Source of the DNA: Kosakonia sp. SMBL-WEM22
Lineage (GTDB): Bacteria > Pseudomonadota > Gammaproteobacteria > Enterobacterales > Enterobacteriaceae
Length of the DNA: 64,000 nucleotides
Direction of reading: 5' to 3'
NCBI RefSeq assembly: GCF_014490785.1
Contig: NZ_CP051488.1
Location: 2,480,001 to 2,544,000 of the forward strand
Shown: positions 43,301 to 51,403 of the stretch, piece after piece
How the letters are laid out: the number at the start of each line of letters is the position of its first letter
How positions within the stretch are numbered: position 1 is the first letter of the stretch
Program-made: the position numbers and the translations under genes
The notes under the pieces: generated by a model
Database searches by the model: none
What the model was told of the DNA's origin: nothing
Seen by the model: the letters and a program-made list of their open reading frames with translations, nothing else

Positions 43301-44213
43301 CGCGGATTTCGCGCTCGCCGCTCATAAAGATCAGAATGTCGCCAGCGCTTTCACGACCTAACTCATCCACGGCATCGAAAATTGCCTGTAACTGGTCGCG
43401 CTCGGTGTCGTCCGCCTCTTCAACAATCGGGCGATAACGCACTTCTACTGGATAGGTGCGCCCAGAGACTTCAATAATTGGCGCATTGTTAAAGTGGCGC
43501 GAGAAGCGCTCAGGATCGATGGTCGCCGAGGTGATGATGATCTTTAGATCCGGGCGGCGCGGCAGCAGCTCGCGCAGGTAGCCGAGCAGAAAATCGATAT
43601 TGAGGCTGCGCTCATGCGCCTCATCAATAATGATGGTGTCGTACTGCATCAGCAGCCGATCCTGCTGAATCTCTGCCAGCAGGATACCGTCCGTCATCAG
43701 TTTGACGAGGGTATTATCACTAACGTGATCGTTGAAACGTACCTTGTAACCCACGCAGCCGCCCGGCTCGGTCTTCAGTTCTTCAGCAATACGGTTCGCC
43801 ACGGTACGCGCCGCCAGACGACGCGGCTGGGTATGGCCAATCAGCCCTTTGATGCCACGCCCCAGCTCCATACAGATTTTCGGCAGCTGCGTGGTTTTGC
43901 CTGAGCCGGTTTCGCCCGCGACAATCACCACCTGGTTATCGCGCACCGCTTCAAGGATCGCCTGCTTCTTCTGGCTGACAGGCAGATTTTCCGGGTAGTC
44001 GATTACCGGGCGAGACGCTTCGCGTTGCGCCACTTTTGCCGCCGCTTGTGCTGCTTCTTCGGCGATCTGTTGTAGCAAGGCCTGGTGAGATTCAGGATTT
44101 TTAACTTTCTTGCTGCCCTGCAGACGGCGAGCGAAGCGCTGTTTATCGCGCAACATCAGCGTATCGAGCTGCGCGTAGAGGTCATTTATAGTCAATTTTT
44201 GTTGTTCAGTCAT
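40311..44213 (-). CDS. hrpA: ATP-dependent RNA helicase HrpA
   Basis: DEAH-box helicase acting on RNA, in E. coli implicated in mRNA processing and rescue of stalled or collided ribosomes. The ATG at 44213 (MTEQQKLTINDLYAQL) gives 1300 residues, the E. coli length; the longer frame to 44315 is less likely, although no strong SD precedes either. Walker A GETGSGKTTQ, DEAH in IIIDEAHERSLNIDFLLGYL, SATID, and motif VI QRKGRCGRVSEG lie in the N-terminal half, followed by the HA2/OB domain and the long HrpA-specific C-terminal region. Single gene; its stop abuts the BIME array. Confidence 0.95.
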   Translation of the reverse strand: MTEQQKLTINDLYAQLDTLMLRDKQRFARRLQGSKKVKNPESHQALLQQIAEEAAQAAAKVAQREASRPVIDYPENLPVSQKKQAILEAVRDNQVVIVAGETGSGKTTQLPKICMELGRGIKGLIGHTQPRRLAARTVANRIAEELKTEPGGCVGYKVRFNDHVSDNTLVKLMTDGILLAEIQQDRLLMQYDTIIIDEAHERSLNIDFLLGYLRELLPRRPDLKIIITSATIDPERFSRHFNNAPIIEVSGRTYPVEVRYRPIVEEADDTERDQLQAIFDAVDELGRESAGDILIFMSGEREIRDTADALNKRDLRHTEILPLYARLSNSEQNRVFQPHSGRRIVLATNVAETSLTVPGIKYVIDPGTARISRYSYRTKVQRLPIEPVSQASANQRKGRCGRVSEGICIRLYSEDDFLSRPEFTDPEILRTNLASVILQMTALGLGDIAAFPFVEAPDKRNIQDGVRLLEELGAIATDEQQTAYKLTPLGRQLSQLPVDPRLARMVLEAQKHGCVREAMIITSALSIQDPRERPLDKKQASDEKHQRFHDKESDFLAFVNLWNYLGEQQRALSSNQFRRQCRVDYLNYLRVREWQDIYTQLRQVVKELGIPVNSEPAEYREIHIALLTGLLSHIGMKDADKQEFTGARNARFSIFPGSGLFKKPPKWTMVAELVETSRLWGRIAARIDPEWVEPLAQHLIKRSWSEPHWERSQGAVMAMEKVTLYGLPIVAARKVNYSQIDPALCRELFIRHALVEGDWQTRHAFFRDNLKLRAEVEELEHKSRRRDILVDDETLFEFYDQRISHEVISARHFDSWWKKVSRETPDLLNFEKSMLIKEGAENVSKLDYPNFWHQGNLKLRLTYQFEPGADADGVTVHIPLPLLNQVEESGFEWQIPGLRRELVIALIKSLPKPTRRNFVPAPNYAEAFLGRVTPLEMPLLDALERELRRMTGVTVDRDDWHWDQVPDHLKITFRVVDDKNKKLLEGRSLSELKEKLKGKVQETLSAVADDGIEQSGLHIWSFGQLPESYEQKRGNYKVKAWPALVDERDSVAIKLFDNPQEQQNAMWAGIRRLLLLNIPSPIKYLHEKLPNKAKLGLYFNPYGKVLELIDDCIACGIDKLIDEAGGLVWTEEGFAALHEKVRAELNDTVVEIAKQVEQILTAVFNINKRLKGRVDMTMALGLSDIKAQMSGLVYRGFVTGNGFRRLGDTLRYLQAIEKRLEKLAVDPHRDRAQMLKVEQVQQAWQQWLNKLPPARRDDEEVKAVRWMIEELRVSFFAQQLGTPYPISDKRILQAMEQHSA

Positions 44214-44416
44214 AGATTTATCGGGCAGAGCACTGCCGGGAAACTGGATCAGTTTGCAATGTGCGTAGAATAGCACATCGCAACATCCCTTTTCTTGTTC
44301 AAGAAATTCGAACATGGGCTTCGATATATTGCGCTATTCATGATTACGGATTGTGAATAGAGTGTGACGAGTTCACGGGGGCAACCCAGCGTAAATACAA
44401 CAAAGGAAACAACCCA

Positions 44417-45022
44417 ATGGGTAAAGTATTAGTTCTTAAATCCAGCATTCTGGCAGGGTATTCACAATCTTCGCAGCTCTCTGATTACTTCGTTGAACAG
44501 TGGCGCGAAAAGCACGCTGATGATGAGATCACCGTACGTGACCTGGCGGCAAACCCGATTCCGGTGCTGGACGGCGAATTAGTTGGCGCGCTGCGCCCGA
44601 GCGATGCCCCGCTGACGCCGCGTCAGCAGGAAGCGCTGTCGCTCTCTGACGAGCTGATTGCGGAACTGCAGGCGCATGATGTGATTGTTATCAACGCCCC
44701 GATGTATAACTTCAATATCCCGACGCAGCTGAAAAACTACTTTGACCTGGTAGCACGTGCTGGCGTGACGTTCCGTTACACCGAGAAAGGCCCGGAAGGC
44801 CTGGTCACCGGCAAACGTGCGGTGGTTATCTCCAGCCGCGGCGGTATTCATAAAGATACCCCGTCAGACGTGGTTGCTCCGTTTATGAAACTCTTCCTTG
44901 GCTTTATCGGCATCACTGACGTTAACTTCGTCTTCGCTGAAGGCATCGCCTACGGTCCGGAAGTGGCGGCAAAAGCGCAGGATGACGCGAAAGCGGCGAT
45001 CGACAGCATCGTCGGCGCATAA
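44417..45022 (+). CDS. azoR: FMN-dependent NADH-azoreductase AzoR
   Basis: Flavodoxin-like quinone/azo reductase of 201 residues (formerly AcpD), two-electron reduction of quinones using NADH and FMN, protecting against thiol stress. MGKVLVLKSSILAGYSQSSQLSDYF is the phosphate-binding start, APMYNFNIPTQLKNYFD the flavin loop and SSRGGIHKD the second loop. AAAGGA precedes the ATG. It diverges from hrpA as in E. coli. Length and sequence are close to the E. coli enzyme. Confidence 0.95.
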   Translation: MGKVLVLKSSILAGYSQSSQLSDYFVEQWREKHADDEITVRDLAANPIPVLDGELVGALRPSDAPLTPRQQEALSLSDELIAELQAHDVIVINAPMYNFNIPTQLKNYFDLVARAGVTFRYTEKGPEGLVTGKRAVVISSRGGIHKDTPSDVVAPFMKLFLGFIGITDVNFVFAEGIAYGPEVAAKAQDDAKAAIDSIVGA

Positions 45023-45029
45023 GCGTTAC

Positions 45030-45057
45030 GCCTCTCTTCTCTTTGCGAAAGAGAGGC
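45030..45057. terminator. Hairpin between azoR and the kinase-like gene
   Basis: GCCTCTCTT (45030-45038) with AAGAGAGGC (45049-45057), ten-base loop, between the azoR stop and the stop of the convergent kinase-like gene. There is no clear U-tract; it probably separates the convergent transcripts. Confidence 0.5.
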
Positions 45058-45058
45058 A

Positions 45059-45811
45059 TTAAACCTGTGTCAGGGCGTTGACTTCGCGCACAAAGGTTCT
45101 GAAGTAGTAGTTAATCTTGCGCACCAGCTCCTCCACCATAAACTCGTTGAGCGGCATGCCCGGCGGGTTAATGTGTGAACTATCGAAATCGATCAGGTTG
45201 AAGCTGTCTGTTTGCGGATCGTAGAGAATATTGCCGAGATTAATGTCGTTATGATCGACGCCGGCGAGTTCCAGTTTTTTCGCAAGCTGCGTAGCGACAT
45301 CGCCTTTTGCATACCTGGCAACCGCCTTCTCTGCAAGCCCGATCTCCCCCTTCGCCAGAATATCTGCCAGCGACGCTCCGCTGATTTTCCTCAGTTTTAC
45401 CGAAACCGCCTTTTGCAGTGGATTAGTCGTTTTTCTCATTACGACGTTTGCACTACCTGCGCCATACAGGCGATTAAAGGCTGCCGCATTGTTCATCGCG
45501 CTGTGCAATCGCCCTTTGTGCTCGGTCTCGATAATACCGCTGTAATCCTTCATCACATATTCATTGTCATAGTGATAAACGCTGCCAATAGATCCGCTGG
45601 CGATAAGGTTTTCCGCCTTACGGTAGCGTTCACTGGCGTCAGGTTGAGTTTCGTCCTCTGCCTGGGTTGGCTGGCGTTTAAAGCGAGAGGTGATTTTCTG
45701 CAGTTCGTGGCGTAGAACCGAGCTTTTTTTGGCAGGTGCGGCCTCTTCCGGCGTCTGCTGAGCGGGAGGCGTCCGCGGTGCCGGTTTTTTATCAGCGTAC
45801 ATAGGCATCAT
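45059..45811 (-). CDS. OspG/NleH-like orphan protein kinase
   Basis: Minimal protein-kinase-like protein of 250 residues. A disordered Pro/Lys/Gln-rich N-terminus (about 1-60) is followed by a Gly loop ASGSIGSVYHY (Gly73, Gly76, Val78), the ATP-binding Lys88 in EYVMKDYSG, a catalytic loop HNDINLGN (187-194, Asp189 and Asn194) and DFD in place of DFG (208-210). Loss of the usual C-lobe after this point and the small size resemble the OspG/NleH type III effector kinases. No type III genes are nearby. SD GGAG favours Met4 (45802) as the true start; the ATG at 45811 abuts it. Single gene convergent with azoR; not in the E. coli order. Substrate and secretion are unknown. Confidence 0.75.
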   Translation of the reverse strand: MMPMYADKKPAPRTPPAQQTPEEAAPAKKSSVLRHELQKITSRFKRQPTQAEDETQPDASERYRKAENLIASGSIGSVYHYDNEYVMKDYSGIIETEHKGRLHSAMNNAAAFNRLYGAGSANVVMRKTTNPLQKAVSVKLRKISGASLADILAKGEIGLAEKAVARYAKGDVATQLAKKLELAGVDHNDINLGNILYDPQTDSFNLIDFDSSHINPPGMPLNEFMVEELVRKINYYFRTFVREVNALTQV

Positions 45812-45884
45812 CTCCAGGTGAGAGCACCCTTTGATGGTAGTGAAAAGCGCTGTTATCGCCCGCGCGTTTCAGAGGTTTCATCGG

Positions 45885-46217
45885 CTATTGTTGCGGTTTA
45901 CGCAGCCACTTACCGTTAATGCCGCGTACATACTCTCCGGGCTTCGCCCGCGCAACAAGTTTCTGCCCGGCCATATTGGCGACATCATCCACCGGGATAT
46001 TGTTGCGATCCGCCAGCTGTTGATAGCTCTCGGTGCGCGCTTTATTGATGCGTTCAACCAGCGCCAGCGTCTCTTTATCCTGACGCAGCGGCGCAATATA
46101 GCCGTTCAGCGTTTCGCCGACGCGGCCCTGGCTTCGGGCTTCATCCAGCGTGAGCGCCTGAGCGATGCCGCTGACCAGGCTTAGCGCGAGCAGCGCGCTT
46201 ATCAATCGTTTTTTCAT
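45885..46217 (-). CDS. ydbL: YdbL, DUF1318 periplasmic protein
   Basis: Exported protein of 110 residues with signal peptide MKKRLISALLALSLVSGIAQA, then LTLDEARSQGRVGETLNGYIAPL and the C-terminal KLVARAKPGEYVRGINGKWL, as in E. coli YdbL. The start at 46217 is the second of two tandem ATGs, with GAGG five bases upstream. It is the last gene of ydbH-ynbE-ydbL, seven bases after ynbE. In E. coli YdbL modulates the YdbH-YnbE bridge for phospholipid transport to the outer membrane. Confidence 0.93.
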   Translation of the reverse strand: MKKRLISALLALSLVSGIAQALTLDEARSQGRVGETLNGYIAPLRQDKETLALVERINKARTESYQQLADRNNIPVDDVANMAGQKLVARAKPGEYVRGINGKWLRKPQQ

Positions 46218-46224
46218 CATCGCC

Positions 46225-46416
46225 TCAGAAGAGATCGCTACGGGATTTAAGCAGGCTCTCCACATCTTTATCAACTTTGATATGGATCTCATGCTCAATT
46301 TTGACATTCATATTGATGGTGATCGGCTCTTTCGGTGCCGCCACTTCAATACGCGGCGTACAGCCAGCCAGCAGCGCAACCGCCAGCAGGCATGGCGCGA
46401 TTTTCACGGTTCTCAT
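46225..46416 (-). CDS. ynbE: YnbE lipoprotein
   Basis: Outer-membrane lipoprotein of 63 residues. The ATG at 46416 gives MRTVKIAPCLLAVALLAGC (lipobox Cys19) and the mature PRIEVAAPKEPITINMNVKI, nearly identical to E. coli YnbE. It stacks as a beta element on the C-terminal end of YdbH, completing an intermembrane bridge. Its start overlaps the ydbH stop (ATGA at 46413-46416), which fits coupled production of the two partners. Confidence 0.93.
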   Translation of the reverse strand: MRTVKIAPCLLAVALLAGCTPRIEVAAPKEPITINMNVKIEHEIHIKVDKDVESLLKSRSDLF

Positions 46417-49052
46417 CTCTTTTCCTCGCACGACGTGCCCTGTTTACAGCGCGTATCGGGCAGCGCCGCATGTTGCTCAAGCCATGACTGTAAATTGTCA
46501 GCAAAACGCAGACTGCGCCATAGCGTGAACAGATTTTCCTGATGGGTGTAGTTGAGATTAACACGCCCACTTTTCCCTTCGGCATAACTGGTGCCGGAGA
46601 GTTTGGCGCGCAGCGTTAACTGCCCCAGATTATCGACATCGATTTTCGTCCACGAGCGTGAAATTTCCATATAGCGCAGCCAGTTAATCGCCGCGCCCGC
46701 CGCCATATGATCGTTGACGATGGCATCGGCGGTGTTTTTATCAAGCCGCAGCGTCATCGGCCCTGGGTTATGCAGCCAGCCATCTTTGATGATCCAGCGC
46801 GGATTATCGAGCCACAGCGGCAGCGCACCGTCAACGGGGCCGGAGAGCGCAAACTGCTTCGGATTTACCGCGCTAATTACTTCACTCGCTTCAATATGCT
46901 TCAGGCGCAGCAGCGCCGCGTCGTGCTGCGGCAGACGGAGCTGTTGAAGCGTCACTTTGCCGCCAAGTACATCAACGCTGACATCGCTCAACGTCAGCGG
47001 ATTCTGCTCGCTGTAGGGCCACGCGCCCTGTAAATCCGCAGTAATATTTTTTGCCGTCACCTGATTGACCACTTCGCCGATGCGCAGCGAAACCGGATGA
47101 CGCGTGCCTAATTGCCAGGTGGTATCGCGGTAGCGGAACGGCAGCACAAAGTCGACGCCGTGAATTTCGTTATCCGGCGTCCAGACGCTGCCGTTTTTCA
47201 GCACGCCGTGACCGCCCGCTTCAAAACCTTGGTCGGCTGCGGCGGAAAAGGCGACCTGCGCATAGAGCGAGCCGTCGAGCAGATTCATTTTCCACTCCGG
47301 CGGCACAAGCGGCTGAAACACGGTGAGAGATTGCTCTGGCCACCACGCCTGACCGCGCAGGCGCTCGCCGTCCCAGCGACCGTTTACCTGCACCGGACCA
47401 ATCGCTTTCGCATTAAGTGCGCCTTTAAACTGAAAGCGCGTCGGCTCGGTGCCGTCAACGCTGAAGTGCAGAGTCGAGGGAGGTAAAACGCTGCCGCTAC
47501 TAAACGTGGTTTTGCCAGCCTCCAGCGTCAGCGCACCGGTAAAGCGCGGCTTTGCCGCATCACGCAACCAGCGCACCGGATTATCCAGCACCAGTCTCGG
47601 CGCGCTCATCTGCATGGCACCATACTGCAACTGGTCAAAACCGGTAGAGAGCTCCGTTAAGGTAATAGCCTTATCGCGCCACTCTCCTCGCCCGGCAACA
47701 TCCCAGCGGGCGTGCATCGGCGTGAAATGACCATCACCCCAGTAGCGCCAGCGCCATAGCCCGTTATCCGGCAGGAAATCCTCCGCGCGGCCATCAAGAT
47801 GCAGGGTGAAATCGCCGAGTGCATTCTCATGGGCGCGCAGAATGGCCTGCAACCGCCCATCAATACCACGCTGCGTCAGCCTGACGCCCGCCAGCGGCCA
47901 GCGCACCTCATCAATATTTAGAGAATCAATAATGCGCCCTCGCGAGCGCAGCAGCGCGCCAGGGTTGAAGGCAAGCTGCGGGTCTTCAAGGCTCCCGCTG
48001 AGATGACCGGGCAGTACAGCATAGAAGATCAAATCACCCTGCTTCGCCTCGCCAGTCAGCTGTAGCGGTAGATCGCTGTTGCCGGGGCTGAGACGCCCGG
48101 GGCCAAAGTTGAGCACGGCGTTCCCTTTGCCAGCATCGCCCTGGGTTAACACATTTATTCGGCCGCTGATGCGCGCGTTTTCAAGGCCAGCCTGCCAGTT
48201 GTCGATATTCACGCCAAGGCGTCCGCTTAACGGAAAGCCCTGGTAAGGCCAGCTCCAGCGCCCGTCACTGATGGTGAAGCGCTCTTCACTCATCTGCCAC
48301 GGCAGATCCAGCAGCGGATCCCCTTCGCCACGCGCCAGCACAATCAGTTGCCCCTGATTGTCACGCCAGTCGAGATCGACATCGAGAATGTGCGGCTGCT
48401 GCGGCAGGGTTAAGGTGCTCTCCATATGCCCGTTTACCGGGATGCCCGCCGGATCGTTGGGCAGCGTAAAGTCGCCGCCAAGGGTGAATGGCGGCTGATC
48501 GTTAAACAGTCGCAGCGCCAGGCGATTGATGTTCAACTTCTGCCCTTGCATGCGGGCGTTGAGTTCGACCCGGTCGCCCTGATAATTGAGCGTCTGAAGC
48601 TGTGGCGTTAGCGCCAGCGAGAGTTTACCCTGCCACGTTTTCCACGGTGTGACTGTCAGGCGGTCGATGGTCACCCAGCTGTAAGGCAGCAGCGACTGCC
48701 ACTGCGCCAACGAGCGCGGCGCGCTACTCTCCTCTTCATTTTTACTGAGTTTATTCAGGCAGGCGGTATTGATCTCTAGGGCATCAATATGGAGCTGCCA
48801 GCGGCTGGGGTGGGTCAGTCGGGCATTTTTCAACTCGGCGAGGGTGCACTCACCGGCGATGTAACGTAAATCGGGAATGTGCAGCGAGCGAAACGTGAGG
48901 CGCGGGCTGTCGCTCATAGCGATGCGCGTACCGGCGGGCAACCAGATGCCGACCAGCGTTGGCACCCACTGCGCCAGTGTCAGCAACAGCGTGAGCGGTA
49001 GCAGTATAAACAGTAGTACCAGTGCGATGGCGGCCTTGTATTTACCCTTCAT
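46413..49052 (-). CDS. ydbH: YdbH, AsmA-like intermembrane phospholipid transporter
   Basis: Large envelope protein of 879 residues, the length of E. coli YdbH. A single N-terminal inner-membrane helix (about 7-32, AIALVLLFILLPLTLLLTLAQW) is followed by a long beta-rich groove that carries lipids across the periplasm. YdbH, TamB and YhdP are partly redundant in supplying phospholipids to the outer membrane. Recognisable blocks are MSDSPRLTFRSLHIPDLRYIAG near the start and GTSYAEGKSGRVNLNYTHQENLFTLWRSLRF at the C-terminus, where YnbE docks. First gene of the ydbH-ynbE-ydbL operon. Confidence 0.94.
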   Translation of the reverse strand: MKGKYKAAIALVLLFILLPLTLLLTLAQWVPTLVGIWLPAGTRIAMSDSPRLTFRSLHIPDLRYIAGECTLAELKNARLTHPSRWQLHIDALEINTACLNKLSKNEEESSAPRSLAQWQSLLPYSWVTIDRLTVTPWKTWQGKLSLALTPQLQTLNYQGDRVELNARMQGQKLNINRLALRLFNDQPPFTLGGDFTLPNDPAGIPVNGHMESTLTLPQQPHILDVDLDWRDNQGQLIVLARGEGDPLLDLPWQMSEERFTISDGRWSWPYQGFPLSGRLGVNIDNWQAGLENARISGRINVLTQGDAGKGNAVLNFGPGRLSPGNSDLPLQLTGEAKQGDLIFYAVLPGHLSGSLEDPQLAFNPGALLRSRGRIIDSLNIDEVRWPLAGVRLTQRGIDGRLQAILRAHENALGDFTLHLDGRAEDFLPDNGLWRWRYWGDGHFTPMHARWDVAGRGEWRDKAITLTELSTGFDQLQYGAMQMSAPRLVLDNPVRWLRDAAKPRFTGALTLEAGKTTFSSGSVLPPSTLHFSVDGTEPTRFQFKGALNAKAIGPVQVNGRWDGERLRGQAWWPEQSLTVFQPLVPPEWKMNLLDGSLYAQVAFSAAADQGFEAGGHGVLKNGSVWTPDNEIHGVDFVLPFRYRDTTWQLGTRHPVSLRIGEVVNQVTAKNITADLQGAWPYSEQNPLTLSDVSVDVLGGKVTLQQLRLPQHDAALLRLKHIEASEVISAVNPKQFALSGPVDGALPLWLDNPRWIIKDGWLHNPGPMTLRLDKNTADAIVNDHMAAGAAINWLRYMEISRSWTKIDVDNLGQLTLRAKLSGTSYAEGKSGRVNLNYTHQENLFTLWRSLRFADNLQSWLEQHAALPDTRCKQGTSCEEKR

Positions 49053-49338
49053 GGGTGGCTAATATCCTGATTTTGCATCTAATTGAGGCGAAACTGGCGG
49101 CTATTGTGCCACGTCGTGGCGCATTAATGAACGCATACGCCTCGTTAATCATAGACTGGCCGCTGCGTTTCTCCCTCACGAGCGCTAACTCATTGCGCCG
49201 CTGCTCTCTCCAGGCGGGATAGAGATATACTCAATCTGGAAGCATTCACCGCGCCTCTTTTTCTCAACAATATTTGAGCATTTACTTAATAATTTTAAAA
49301 CGTGATAATAGAGGCAGAAAATCATTGGAGAAAGTCTT

Positions 49339-50328
49339 ATGAAACTCGCGATATACAGCACAAAGCAATACGATAAAAAGTATTTGCAGCAGGTAAACGA
49401 GCACTATGGCTACGATCTTGAATTTTTCGACTTTTTGTTAACGGAAAAGACCGCCAAAACTGCTAACGGCTGCGAAGCTATCTGTATATTCGTCAATGAC
49501 GACGGCAGCCGCCCGGTGCTGGAAGAGCTGAAAAAGCTCGGCGTGAAGATTATTGCCCTGCGTTGCGCTGGCTTTAACAACGTCGACCTTGATGCGGCGA
49601 AGGAGCTGGGGCTGAGCGTGGTGCGCGTACCGGCCTACTCACCGGAAGCCGTGGCCGAACATGCCATTGGCATGATGATGACGCTGAACCGCCGCATTCA
49701 CCGCGCTTATCAGCGCACCCGTGATGCCAACTTCTCTCTTGAGGGGCTGACCGGTTTCACCATGTACGGCAAAACGGCGGGCGTAATCGGCACCGGCAAG
49801 ATTGGTGTTGCCGCCCTGCGTATTCTGAAAGGTTTCGGTATGCGCCTGCTGGCGTTTGACCCTTACCCGAGTGCTGCGGCGCTGGATATGGGCGTCGAGT
49901 ATGTCGACCTGCAAACGCTCTTTTCGCAGTCGGACATTATCTCGCTGCACTGCCCGCTAACGCCGGAGAATTTCCATCTGCTCAACCAGAGTGCATTTGA
50001 GCAGATGAAAAATGGCGTGATGATCATTAACACTAGCCGCGGCGGGCTGGTTGATTCTCAGGCGGCGATTGAGGCGTTAAAGACGCAGAAGATTGGTGCG
50101 CTAGGGATGGATGTTTATGAGAACGAGCGCGATCTCTTCTTTGAAGACAAATCCAATGATGTGATTCAGGATGACGTATTCCGCCGGCTTTCCGCCTGCC
50201 ACAACGTCCTGTTTACCGGCCATCAGGCCTTCCTGACCGCTGAAGCGTTGACCAGTATTTCTGAAACGACGCTCGAAAATTTACGTCAGTTGCACGAGGG
50301 CGAAAGTTGCCCGAATGCCCTGATCTAA
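49339..50328 (+). CDS. ldhA: Fermentative D-lactate dehydrogenase LdhA
   Basis: NADH-dependent enzyme of 329 residues reducing pyruvate to D-lactate in mixed-acid fermentation. The NAD-binding motif GVIGTGKIG is near 148-156; the catalytic Arg is in NTSRGGLVDS, Glu in GMDVYENERD and the acid/base His in FTGHQAFLT near residue 295. GGAGAAAG lies eight bases before the ATG. The 286-bp upstream gap to ydbH holds the promoter; no specific operator was assigned. Order ydbH-ldhA-hslJ is as in E. coli. Confidence 0.96.
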   Translation: MKLAIYSTKQYDKKYLQQVNEHYGYDLEFFDFLLTEKTAKTANGCEAICIFVNDDGSRPVLEELKKLGVKIIALRCAGFNNVDLDAAKELGLSVVRVPAYSPEAVAEHAIGMMMTLNRRIHRAYQRTRDANFSLEGLTGFTMYGKTAGVIGTGKIGVAALRILKGFGMRLLAFDPYPSAAALDMGVEYVDLQTLFSQSDIISLHCPLTPENFHLLNQSAFEQMKNGVMIINTSRGGLVDSQAAIEALKTQKIGALGMDVYENERDLFFEDKSNDVIQDDVFRRLSACHNVLFTGHQAFLTAEALTSISETTLENLRQLHEGESCPNALI

Positions 50329-50435
50329 GACCCGCTCCCCGTTGTTGGGGAGTGTTTTAAGAGTAACCCCGGTGACACGGCTGTTCTACCGGGTACAATT
50401 CCCACCGTTTTGATGGAACGAACCCAGAGGAAGAG

Positions 50436-50858
50436 ATGAAAAAATTGATCGCTTTGGTCGCGTTGAGCGCAGTCCTTGCTGGCTGCGTCAGTTCCCGCGC
50501 CGTACAGCTGAAACCAGAACAACTGGAAAATCAGCGCTTTGTATTGACTACATTTAATGGCAAAAGTGTTGCACCGGACGAGCCGAAACCGGAGATTCGC
50601 TTTGATAAAGATCTGCGCGTATCAGGCAAAATGTGTAACGGTTTCACCGGTCAGGGCAAACTCTCTGATGGCGCGTTAACCGTGAAACATCTGGCGATGA
50701 CAATGATGATGTGCCCGGATCCGCAGCGTAACGAACTGGATCACACCATTAATGCAATGCTCGCCGAGGGCGCGCAGGTTGATCTGACCGGTAATCAGCT
50801 AACGTTGACTACCGCGACGCAGACCCTGATCTATACCCACGCCGCAAACGCTCAGTAA
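50436..50858 (+). CDS. hslJ: Heat shock lipoprotein HslJ (META domain)
   Basis: Lipoprotein of 140 residues with signal MKKLIALVALSAVLAGC and one META domain (LENQRFVLTTFNGKSV; RVSGKMCNGFTGQGKLSDG; MTMMMCPDPQRNELDHTINAML). In E. coli it is heat-induced and linked to novobiocin resistance; its molecular role is not settled. SD GAGGAAGAG precedes the ATG. The 3' end overlaps the convergent ydbJ by seven bases. Confidence 0.94.
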   Translation: MKKLIALVALSAVLAGCVSSRAVQLKPEQLENQRFVLTTFNGKSVAPDEPKPEIRFDKDLRVSGKMCNGFTGQGKLSDGALTVKHLAMTMMMCPDPQRNELDHTINAMLAEGAQVDLTGNQLTLTTATQTLIYTHAANAQ

Positions 50859-51118
50859 CTTCCGCAACTGCCAGTGGCAAGCGACTGCTCGCTGCAGCGT
50901 TTGCCATTTGGCAGTGCACACATCCCTGTCATCGACCCATCAAGCTGGCGCGCGACGGACATGGAGCCGCCGATCATTGCGCAGTTGGCCTGCCCACTGT
51001 TAGACATCGCCGCTTTTAACCCTGGCGCAACGTGCGCGGCGGTCGCTTGCTGCACAGGTTCACTGCTGCATGCGGACAATAACAGTGCGGCACACCCGAT
51101 CCATAATGCTGAACGCAT
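50852..51118 (-). CDS. ydbJ: YdbJ, DUF333 lipoprotein
   Basis: Small lipoprotein of 88 residues: signal MRSALWIGCAALLLSAC (lipobox Cys17), then a DUF333 domain with GQANCAMIGGSMSVARQLDG and C-terminal Cys (MCALPNGKRCSEQSLATGSCGSY). The start at 51118 is preceded by GGGAGAGGAAGAG, a strong SD; the upstream in-frame extension to 51268 is rejected. It overlaps hslJ convergently, as in E. coli. Function unknown. Confidence 0.9.
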   Translation of the reverse strand: MRSALWIGCAALLLSACSSEPVQQATAAHVAPGLKAAMSNSGQANCAMIGGSMSVARQLDGSMTGMCALPNGKRCSEQSLATGSCGSY

Positions 51119-51403
51119 CTCTTCCTCTCCCCCATCAAAAAAGCGAAACCCAAGCATCATAGGCAGCCAGGCGCAATACGTCGAGGGCTGAAACTCATGT
51201 TTGTGGCGCGGTGAAACACTTTTTTGCGATTTTTCCTGCTTTAAGCGCAAAGCAAGCGCGCAATTCATTGATTCACGTTATGAGCCAGGACACAAAAGCG
51301 AAAATTGTTCAGCGGGGCGTTTGCTAAGATCAAAGCACAACTACAGGACTCGTCGCCGTAGAACGCGTCCCTTCTTTTGAGCAATGTAATGTAAGGGTGC
51401 CTT

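Noticed and set aside
51119..51403. MicC sRNA upstream of ydbK, as in E. coli
   Set aside because: In E. coli micC lies next to ydbK, but no MicC-like sequence or terminator is present in this gap, and ompN is absent too.
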